Assembly (NCBI GenBank): GCA_944358495.1
Contig: CALVRF010000040.1
Span: 1 to 11,661 of the forward strand
DNA: 11,661 bases
Direction of reading: 5' to 3'
From: an uncultured Bacilli bacterium
GTDB lineage: Bacteria; Bacillota_I; Bacilli_A; RF39; UBA660
Part shown: positions 5,664-11,661 of the stretch, one piece after another
How positions within the stretch are numbered: the stretch's first letter is position 1
How the letters are laid out: the number at the start of each line of letters is the position of its first letter
Notes under the pieces: model-generated
Database searches by the model: none
Seen by the model: the letters and a program-made list of their open reading frames with translations, nothing else
Told to the model about the DNA's origin: nothing
Made by a program: the position numbers and the translations under genes

Positions 5664-6016
5664 TAATCTTCAAAATGTTTATAAAGTGGTCTTGGTTTTC
5701 GAGGTTCGCTATCTTGACTTTTTTTAGTCGTCATATCCTGAAGAAGACCTAGAACTCTTTGCATACTATTAACGCCATTTTGAATACTGTCTAAATCTAA
5801 GCTTTTAAAAAAACTCATTAAATCAAAAGAAGTGGTCGCTGTAGTAGCTGTGGCTGTTGCTATTGGTTTTAAATAATCGTTCCAAGCAGTTTCATCCTCA
5901 CCATACATATCATAAATTTCATAAAATTTTTGCCAAGTCATATCACCGTTTTTCACATGTTTTAGAAGAATGGGATTTTTTTTAACAAAATCTTTGAATT
6001 TTTCTTTTGTGTCCAT
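5663..6016 (-). CDS. ylbD: YlbD-like protein (spore-coat-associated family in Bacillus)
   Basis: The 117-residue protein has the YlbD layout: an N-terminal FKDFVKKNPILLKHVKNG, the tryptophan region TWQKFYEIYDMYGEDETAW, and a closing RPLYKHFED. In Bacillus, YlbD is annotated as a putative coat protein; nothing here shows that this organism sporulates, so that role should not be transferred. A low-complexity Ala/Thr linker (residues 51-62, alternating A and T) separates the two halves. The ribosome site AGGGTGAT lies close before the ATG. It heads the ylbD-ylbE-rsmD unit. I found no convincing promoter in the 57 bases upstream, although the preceding terminator implies one. Confidence 0.72.
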   Translation of the reverse strand: MDTKEKFKDFVKKNPILLKHVKNGDMTWQKFYEIYDMYGEDETAWNDYLKPIATATATTATTSFDLMSFFKSLDLDSIQNGVNSMQRVLGLLQDMTTKKSQDSEPRKPRPLYKHFED

Positions 6017-6062
6017 TGTATCACCCTAAAATAATATATTCCTTTCTTTCTTAAAGAATAAC

Positions 6063-6089
6063 AAAAAAAGTAATCATTGATTACTTTTT
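6063..6089 (-). terminator. Intrinsic terminator after the unrecognised 216-aa gene
   Basis: On the minus strand AAAAAGTAATC and GATTACTTTTT form a perfect 11-base stem around AAT, followed by further T residues. It overlaps the stop codon and separates this gene from ylbD. Confidence 0.8.
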
Positions 6090-6724
6090 CCTAAAAAGTT
6101 TTCATGAGCCATTTGTTTTAATGGCTGTCTATTAAAGATTAAACTTTTAACTAAAACCGTTTGATGAGTCAAACCTGTCTCACTATAATGAGCAGTTAAT
6201 AAATAATCGGCATTTTTAAATTGAATAAGTGGAGGCTTATCTAAAACTTGAAGGCCATTAGCAGAAACTTTAGCTTTAGGACTAACCGAATACCTAAAGT
6301 CTAAACCTGGTTTGCGATAATAAATTTTAGTTAACTTGTCTTCGGCTAAAAGTTCTAAATCCTCTTTTAATGATAAAATATTATTGGTACTGGTTATGTC
6401 ATCGATAAAAGCTACAATGTCAGAATAATTGAAAGTGATGTCATGAGGTATAGGGTTGTGAGATTCATTGATGGCATAACCTTTTACCTTTGACAAGTGG
6501 GTAAAGAAGTCTAAATAGCAAGGATTTTGAAGAAAAGCAGTTAAATAATGACTTTGACTAATGCCAAATGAAGATTTAGCGGGATTATTTAATAAATCCT
6601 CAAATTCAATATAACTAATTTCATGTTTGACTTGCTCAAGATCTTTAGCTAATTTCCTTAAAAGTATAATATCATCTATATTTTCAATAAAACTGATTAA
6701 AGCTTGGCCAGTGCGTATATCCAT
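6074..6724 (-). CDS. Hypothetical protein, 216 aa, no family recognised
   Basis: I do not recognise this protein. It has no signal peptide or membrane segment, so it is probably cytoplasmic. The N-terminal third is helical (ISFIENIDDIILLRKLAKDL, then ISYIEFEDLL). A middle part has FGISQSHYLTAFLQNPCYLD, and the C-terminal half looks beta-rich with YYRKPGLDFRYSVSPKAK and YLLTAHYSETGLTHQT. GGAG lies 7 bases before the ATG. It is a stand-alone transcription unit with its own promoter and terminator, between parC and ylbD. Its composition is like its neighbours, with no sign of recent transfer. The clear Shine-Dalgarno, promoter, terminator and uninterrupted frame make it a real gene. Confidence 0.8.
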   Translation of the reverse strand: MDIRTGQALISFIENIDDIILLRKLAKDLEQVKHEISYIEFEDLLNNPAKSSFGISQSHYLTAFLQNPCYLDFFTHLSKVKGYAINESHNPIPHDITFNYSDIVAFIDDITSTNNILSLKEDLELLAEDKLTKIYYRKPGLDFRYSVSPKAKVSANGLQVLDKPPLIQFKNADYLLTAHYSETGLTHQTVLVKSLIFNRQPLKQMAHENFLGKSNQ

Positions 6725-6750
6725 AGTATCTCTCCTTTAACGTAATATAT

Positions 6751-6779
6751 ATAATACTACAATTTTATTCATTACACAA
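6751..6779 (-). promoter_or_regulatory. Promoter of the unrecognised 216-aa gene
   Basis: TTGTGT (6774-6779) and TATTAT (6751-6756) are separated by 17 bases. The -35 begins directly after the T-tract of the parC terminator, and the start point would lie about 20 bases before the ATG. Confidence 0.55.
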
Positions 6780-6780
6780 G

Positions 6781-6802
6781 AAAAAACCTAATAATTAGGT
6801 TT
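6781..6802 (-). terminator. Intrinsic terminator of parE-parC
   Basis: AAACCTA and TAGGTTT pair on the minus strand around a short AT loop (the repeat extends to 9 bases with a 1-base centre), followed by a run of T. It overlaps the parC stop codon. Confidence 0.78.
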
Positions 6803-9278
6803 AATCAACTTTTAAATCACCTAAGAAGTCATCAATTGTCATCATTTTTTCATCAACCGTTTCTAAAGACATATCGATTTCTTCGGGTTCCTTAATATTG
6901 GTTTTGATAAAAGCATTATTTATTTTTTCTTTAGTTAGATTTGTACCAGTTTGATAACGATCACAAATTGGTAACTCAGTAACTTTTAAATAATTTATTT
7001 TGTCGGTAACCAACCCTAATTCAGCTTTATTTTTGATGATAAAACTATGGGTTATATGATAAGGGTTAGTTTTAACATCTCTAATAGCAAGCACACCTTT
7101 TCTTGCTCTTGAGGTGGTTTCAAATTCAGTTAATTTAATTCTTTTTGCTGTATTTTTATCGGTAACTATAGCTAAGAAATGGGCATCAGTAAAACTATGA
7201 CCATCAACAACTTCGTCATCTTTAAGATTAATAGCTTTAACTCCGCTACCTCTTAAACCGGTAATCGGGACTTCACTAGTCATATATCTCAAAGCATAAC
7301 CTTTTTTAGTGACGATAAGTACTTCATTTTGTGATGTTTCGGTACTAACAACTTGATCATCATTTTTTAGTTTTATTAGAGTTATTGGTTTAGAATACCT
7401 TTGAACTTTTAAGTCGGCTAAACTGGTTTGTTTTACCATTCCATTTTTAGTAAAAGTAATAAAGTTTAGTGTTTTATTAAAGTCACTAGTTAAATAAGAA
7501 CTAACTACTTGTTCATCAGGACTTATCTTAATAATATTACTAATATGTTTTCCTAAGTCTTTCCATTTTAAGTCAGGAAGTTCATAAACAGGAACATATA
7601 GAAAATTACCTAAACTAGTAAACAATATTAAAGTATCCATGGTATTAGCTTCATATAAGGCGGTAACAAAGTCTTTATCTTTTAAACCGGTTTCTTCATC
7701 ACTAGCCATATAACTTCTTTTAGATGTTCGTTTAACATAACCTTCATTGGTAACAACAACCATACAATCTTCTTTAGGAATAAGGGCGGTTTCATCGATT
7801 TTTATTTCAGTTATTTCTTCTCTTATTTCAGTTTTTCTTGGTGTGGCATACTCTTTTTTGATTAATTTTAGTTCAGTTTTCATAACGTGTTTTAAGGCTT
7901 CCTCATTTTCTAAAATTTGAGTCCATATGGTTATTTGTTTTTGAAGTGCTTCAAATTCATTTTGTAATTCAGTTACATCGGTATTAGTTAATTTATATAG
8001 TTGTAAAGTAACAATAGCATCGGCTTGTAGTTTAGTAAAGCCAAATTTATCTTGAAGGTTTTGAATGGCATCAGCTTTATTTTTTGAAGCTCTTATAGTT
8101 TTAATTACTTCATCTAAAATAGATAATGCTTTAATTAAGCCTTCAATGATATGCATTCTCGCTTTATCACGTTTTAAATCAAATTCAGTTCTTCTAGTTA
8201 TTACTTCTTTTTGGTGTGCGATATAGGCATCTAATATTTCCAAAATGCCTAAGATCATCGGCCTGCGATTAACAATAGCAACCATATTATAGTTATAAGT
8301 AACCATCATATCGGTATTTTTAAGTAAATAATTGATAATTAACTCTTCATTGGCATCCTTTTTTAAATCAATAGCAATTTGAAGACCTTCTCTATCAGTC
8401 TCATCGCGCACCTCGGCAATACCATCAACTTTTTTATCAATTCTAATGTCATCGATTTTTTTGACTAATAAAGCTTTATTAACTTCATAAGGTATTTCTG
8501 AAATAATAATTTGCCGTTTATTTTTTGTTCCAGTTACTGTATATTTAGCCTTAATTGTGACTTTACCTCTTCCAGTTGTAAAAGCTTCTCTAATTCCTTT
8601 AATACCTTCAGCGACAGCGCCAGTTGGAAAGTCAGGGCCTTTGATAATATCTAAAATGGTGTCTAAACGGCAATTAGGATTATCAATTCTCTTAATCGTG
8701 GCATCAATAACTTCACCTAAATTATGCGGTGGAATATTGGTGGCATAGCCAGCACTAATTCCAGTGGCGCCATTTACTAAAAGATTTGGGTATTTAGCAG
8801 GTAAAACGGTGGGTTCTAGTAAAGAATCATCATAGTTCCAAGCCATTTGAACAGTGTCTTTATTAATATCTTTTAATAGTTCACCGGCAATTTTTGAAAG
8901 TCGCGCTTCAGTATAACGCATAGCGGCTGGACCATCACCATCCATGGAACCATTGTTTCCTTGCATTTCAATATAGCACAAATTATTTTTCCACCACTGA
9001 CTCATGCGAACCATGGCATCATAAATACTAGAATCGCCATGAGGATGATAAAATCCCATAATATTTCCGACGGCTTTGGCGGATTTTCTAGTAGGTTTAT
9101 CATAGGTATTCCCATCCTTATACATAGCGTATAAAATTCTGCGTTGAACTGGTTTTAGACCGTCTCTGACATCGGGTAAAGCTCTATCTTGAATAATGGT
9201 TTTAGCATATCTAGCAAAACTATCACCCATGATATCTTCTAATGAGTAATCATATATTTTTTTTGTTATACTTTCCAT
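6801..9278 (-). CDS. parC: DNA topoisomerase IV subunit A
   Basis: The 825-residue protein is a complete type IIA topoisomerase breakage-reunion subunit. With ParE it forms the A2B2 enzyme that unlinks daughter chromosomes. ParC rather than GyrA is indicated by YHPHGDSSIYDAM and QGNNGSMDGDGPAAMRYTE, close to streptococcal ParC, and by pairing with parE. The catalytic tyrosine is Y122 in MRYTE. The quinolone-determining positions are the unmutated S83 and D87. The tower and coiled-coil region (about 350-480) includes LIKALSILDEVIKTIRASKNKA, given here only as a landmark (LDEVIKTIRASKNKA). The C-terminal beta-pinwheel domain begins near 510 with GYVKRTS-type blades. The ribosome site AGGTGA overlaps the parE stop TAG, 9 bases separating the genes, so translation is probably coupled. 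Confidence 0.95.
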   Translation of the reverse strand: MESITKKIYDYSLEDIMGDSFARYAKTIIQDRALPDVRDGLKPVQRRILYAMYKDGNTYDKPTRKSAKAVGNIMGFYHPHGDSSIYDAMVRMSQWWKNNLCYIEMQGNNGSMDGDGPAAMRYTEARLSKIAGELLKDINKDTVQMAWNYDDSLLEPTVLPAKYPNLLVNGATGISAGYATNIPPHNLGEVIDATIKRIDNPNCRLDTILDIIKGPDFPTGAVAEGIKGIREAFTTGRGKVTIKAKYTVTGTKNKRQIIISEIPYEVNKALLVKKIDDIRIDKKVDGIAEVRDETDREGLQIAIDLKKDANEELIINYLLKNTDMMVTYNYNMVAIVNRRPMILGILEILDAYIAHQKEVITRRTEFDLKRDKARMHIIEGLIKALSILDEVIKTIRASKNKADAIQNLQDKFGFTKLQADAIVTLQLYKLTNTDVTELQNEFEALQKQITIWTQILENEEALKHVMKTELKLIKKEYATPRKTEIREEITEIKIDETALIPKEDCMVVVTNEGYVKRTSKRSYMASDEETGLKDKDFVTALYEANTMDTLILFTSLGNFLYVPVYELPDLKWKDLGKHISNIIKISPDEQVVSSYLTSDFNKTLNFITFTKNGMVKQTSLADLKVQRYSKPITLIKLKNDDQVVSTETSQNEVLIVTKKGYALRYMTSEVPITGLRGSGVKAINLKDDEVVDGHSFTDAHFLAIVTDKNTAKRIKLTEFETTSRARKGVLAIRDVKTNPYHITHSFIIKNKAELGLVTDKINYLKVTELPICDRYQTGTNLTKEKINNAFIKTNIKEPEEIDMSLETVDEKMMTIDDFLGDLKVD

Positions 9279-9287
9279 TTATTTCAC

Positions 9288-11195
9288 CTACTTTATGTAT
9301 CCATCATCGAGAGTAAATTCGACGTTTTCTTCAATCCAATCTTTTCTTGGTGCGACATTATCTCCCATTAAAATACTTACGCGTTTTTCAGCTAAAGAAG
9401 CATCGGTTAAATTAACTTTAATAAGGTTTCGTCTATCGGGGTCCATTGTCGTTTCCCATAGTTGTTCAGCGTCCATTTCACCTAATCCTTTATATCTTTG
9501 CTTTTCTAATTTTACTTTGGTGTTTTTTCTAATCTCTTCAGCACCACTGTCATCCCAAGCGTAACCATAAATCTTATTACCATTTTTTAGGGCATATAAT
9601 GGGGGCATAGCAATATATAAGTGTCCATTTTCAATTAAGGGTTTCATATAACGATAGAAAAAGGTTAATAGAAGAATTTGAATATGAGCACCATCATCAT
9701 CAGCATCAGTCATAATAATAACTTTATCATAATTACAGTCTTTAATATCGAAGTCACTACCAATTCCAGCCCCAATAGTATGAATCATGGTATTAATTTC
9801 TTCATTTTTTAAAATATCTTCTAGTCTGGCTTTTTCGGTATTTATAACCTTTCCTCTTAAAGGTAAAATAGCTTGAAATTTACGATTTCTTCCTTGCTTA
9901 GCGGACCCGCCAGCTGAGTCTCCTTCGACTAAGAATAATTCATTAATTTTAGGATTTTTACTTTGAGCAGGAGTTAATTTATCACTTAATGATCTTTCTT
10001 TTTTACCTTTTCCTTTGCCATTTCGGGCTTCATCCCTGGCTTTTCTTGCGGCCTCTCTGACTTGTTTAGATTTAACCATTTTTTCTAATATTTTAGTGGC
10101 TATTTCTTTATTTTCTTCTAAGAAAAACTGTAATTTTTCAGAAACAATACTATCAACAACACTTCTAGCCACTGGAGTCCCTAATTTACCTTTAGTTTGT
10201 CCTTCAAATTGTAATAATTTTTCGGGTATTTGCAAACTAATAATGGCGGTTAAACCTTCTCTGGTATCGGGCCCTTCTAAGTTTTTGTCTTTGGCTTTTA
10301 AAAAGTTGTTGCTACGAGCATATTCGTTAAAAACTCTAGTAAAGGCGGTTTTTAAGCCAACTTCATGAGTCCCTCCATCACTAGTTTTAACATTATTAAC
10401 GAAAGAAATAATATTTTCGGAATAAGTATCGGTATATTGAAAGGCTAATTCAACATTAATTCCTTCTTTCATGCCTTCAAAATCTACGGGTTTATGTAAA
10501 GCTTTTTTATCTTCGTTTAGATACTGAACGAAAGAGTTTAAGCCTTTTTCATAGTGATATATTTCTTCTTTTTTATCAGCTTCATCGATAACTTGAACCG
10601 TTAAATTTTTAAGTAAAAAAGCACTTTCTTGCATCCTTTCACAAATGGTGGTGAAAGAAAATGTTGTAGTACTAAAAATTGTATCATTAGGCATGAAACG
10701 GACTTTCGTTCCGGTACGGTTAGTGGTTCCCACTTTCTTTAACGGGATAGTTGTGTGTCCGCCATTTTCAAAACGAATAAAATATTCATACCCATCTCTT
10801 TTAGTTGTTACTTCCATCCATTTAGATAAAGCATTAACAACAGAAGCCCCAACACCATGAAGACCACCGGATACTTTATAACCTGATGTTTCAAACTTAC
10901 CGCCGGCGTGCAGTACAGTATAGATAACTTCGGGAGTTGATTTTCCACTACTGTGCATTCCTGTTGGTACTCCTCTTCCTTGATCTTCAACACTAACACT
11001 ACCATCGGCATGAATAATAACTTTTATTTTATTTCCATAACCATTAATTACTTCATCGATACTATTATCGACAATTTCCCAGACTAAATGATGAAGTCCT
11101 CTTTTGTCTGTAGAGCCAATATACATTCCGGGCCTTTTTCTAACAGCTTCCAATCCTTCTAGTATTTTTATTGAGTTTTCATCATATTTTACCAT
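9288..11195 (-). CDS. parE: DNA topoisomerase IV subunit B (ATPase)
   Basis: This 635-residue protein is the ATPase partner of ParC. The GHKL domain shows EIVDNSIDE (N44 binds Mg-ATP), DQGRGVPTG, GGLHGVGASVVNAL and the QTKGKLG lysine loop. The TOPRIM domain has LVEGDSAGGSAKQGR (near 423), TDADDDGAHI (near 497) and RYKGLGEMDAEQLWETTMDP, split here as RYKGLGEMD and AEQLWETTMDP. I start it at the ATG ending at 11195, not the TTG 45 bases upstream. GGTGAT precedes this ATG, the protein then begins MVKYDENSIKILEGL as ParE normally does, and the upstream TTG falls in the -35 of the likely promoter. It is the first gene of parE-parC. Confidence 0.95.
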   Translation of the reverse strand: MVKYDENSIKILEGLEAVRKRPGMYIGSTDKRGLHHLVWEIVDNSIDEVINGYGNKIKVIIHADGSVSVEDQGRGVPTGMHSSGKSTPEVIYTVLHAGGKFETSGYKVSGGLHGVGASVVNALSKWMEVTTKRDGYEYFIRFENGGHTTIPLKKVGTTNRTGTKVRFMPNDTIFSTTTFSFTTICERMQESAFLLKNLTVQVIDEADKKEEIYHYEKGLNSFVQYLNEDKKALHKPVDFEGMKEGINVELAFQYTDTYSENIISFVNNVKTSDGGTHEVGLKTAFTRVFNEYARSNNFLKAKDKNLEGPDTREGLTAIISLQIPEKLLQFEGQTKGKLGTPVARSVVDSIVSEKLQFFLEENKEIATKILEKMVKSKQVREAARKARDEARNGKGKGKKERSLSDKLTPAQSKNPKINELFLVEGDSAGGSAKQGRNRKFQAILPLRGKVINTEKARLEDILKNEEINTMIHTIGAGIGSDFDIKDCNYDKVIIMTDADDDGAHIQILLLTFFYRYMKPLIENGHLYIAMPPLYALKNGNKIYGYAWDDSGAEEIRKNTKVKLEKQRYKGLGEMDAEQLWETTMDPDRRNLIKVNLTDASLAEKRVSILMGDNVAPRKDWIEENVEFTLDDGYIK

Positions 11196-11211
11196 GTTAT
11201 CACCATATTTC

Positions 11212-11240
11212 ATTTTAACAAAAATGGCACTCAAAAGCAA
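11212..11240 (-). promoter_or_regulatory. Probable promoter of parE-parC
   Basis: TTGCTT (11235-11240) and TAAAAT (11212-11217) are separated by 17 bases, and TGT precedes the -10 (extended -10). The transcript would have a very short leader of about 10 bases containing GGTGAT. A perfect TTGACA at 11248-11253 has no matching -10 at any normal spacing. Confidence 0.5.
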
Positions 11241-11264
11241 ATAAAAATGTCAAAAAACGTATAT

Positions 11265-11287
11265 AAAAAAGGCTTTTTTAAGCCTTT
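11265..11287 (-). terminator. Intrinsic terminator after the Rpn-like pseudogene
   Basis: AAAGGCTT and AAGCCTTT form an 8-base stem around AAAA, with six T residues within and after the right arm on the minus strand. It insulates parE from the broken upstream gene. Confidence 0.85.
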
Positions 11288-11291
11288 AAAG

Positions 11292-11661
11292 TTATTTTAA
11301 ATTATTTATTTCTTCTTTACTTAACCTGGTAGCTTTACTTATATCGTCAATACTAATATTTAACTTAAGTAAATTTATAGTCGTACTTATAATTCCTTGT
11401 TTTTTTTACCCTCTTCATGAGCTTTAGAAATAAGGGAATTTTTTAGTTATTTTTCTCTTTCTTCACTTAAAAACGCTCTAAATTCGGCATCGTCATTTAA
11501 TCTTTCCACTTTTTTTTGAAAGCCTCCATATATTTATCTTCCTCACAAAACTTTTCTAATTTTTTTCATAATCTAATGTTGCTGCAAAGTCATACCTCTT
11601 GTTACCATTATAACACTCTTTCTTTATTTTATCTATATTGAAATCATAGATTTTTATATTA
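11292..11661 (-). pseudogene. Broken C-terminal part of an Rpn-like PD-(D/E)XK nuclease / putative transposase
   Basis: Three consecutive frame pieces make one coherent protein tail. From the right edge: NIKIYDFNIDKIKKECYNG, KRYDFAATLDYEKKLEKF and CEEDKYMEAFKKK. After a frame change come VERLNDDAEFRAFLSEEREK, an in-frame TAA (11447-11449) and LKNSLISKAHEEGKK. After a second frame change come QGIISTTINLLKLNISIDD and ISKATRLSKEEINNLK, then a stop at 11292. The AHEEGKKQG...LSKEEI tail is the usual C-terminus of Rpn-family recombination-promoting nucleases and related DUFs. Both frame changes lie in runs of eight A (minus strand) at 11510-11517 and 11400-11407; nine would restore the frame. The nuclease core lies outside the window. 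Either a decaying pseudogene or homopolymer sequencing error plus a nonsense change; three lesions favour decay. Confidence 0.65.

Noticed and set aside
10808..11011. Minus-strand frame of 67 codons overlapping parE in another frame
   Set aside because: It sits inside conserved GHKL coding sequence of parE and has no ribosome site of its own.
11248..11253. Perfect TTGACA as the parE -35
   Set aside because: No -10-like hexamer lies 15-19 bases downstream; the TTGCTT/TAAAAT pair with an extended -10 fits better.
1..11661. Mycoplasma-type code with TGA read as Trp
   Set aside because: The transporter ends at TGA followed directly by the next gene's ribosome site, and tryptophans are TGG throughout.
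1..11661. CRISPR arrays, tRNA or rRNA genes, insertion sequence ends, attachment sites
   Set aside because: No regularly spaced repeats, cloverleaf-like segments, rRNA-like stretches or terminal inverted repeats were seen on either strand.

Overview
The window looks like a chromosomal stretch from a low-GC, AT-rich Firmicutes (Bacilli-like) bacterium using the standard bacterial code: TGA is a stop (end of the C39-ABC transporter) and Trp is TGG. Nearly all genes are on the minus strand. Gene content (parE-parC, rsmD with ylbE/ylbD, rpsU-yqeY) fits a Bacilli relative, possibly an uncultured gut lineage; the species cannot be named from the sequence.

Reading the minus strand from the right edge: a broken C-terminal piece of an Rpn-like nuclease/transposase (11292-11661) ends at a strong terminator. 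It is followed by topoisomerase IV, parE-parC (11195-6801), with its own promoter and terminator. Next comes an unrecognised 216-aa gene (6074-6724) with promoter and terminator, then a ylbD-ylbE-rsmD cluster (6016-4895).

Between rsmD and rpsU lies the most interesting part, a compact bacteriocin operon (4817-2468). It encodes a peptidase-containing ABC transporter and two small peptides of 50 and 53 codons that ordinary gene finding would easily miss. Both have textbook double-glycine leaders (LSxxELxxI/VxGG), GxxxG motifs and a single Cys near the C-terminus. The second starts inside the stop of the first (TAATG), and a terminator overlaps the end of the second. This is a complete production and export module for a putative two-peptide (class IIb) bacteriocin, without a recognisable immunity gene.

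rpsU-yqeY follows (2376-1696), with a strong promoter and a hairpin between the two genes, then a YgjV-family membrane protein (1621-1112). The only confident plus-strand gene is a small XRE-type regulator (848-1084) with a perfect inverted repeat upstream; it shares a bidirectional terminator with the YgjV gene. Divergent from it, running off the left edge, is an exported protein with a SipW/TasA-type N-terminus (653-1). No tRNA, rRNA, CRISPR array or insertion sequence was seen, and no gap longer than about 200 bases lacks a gene.
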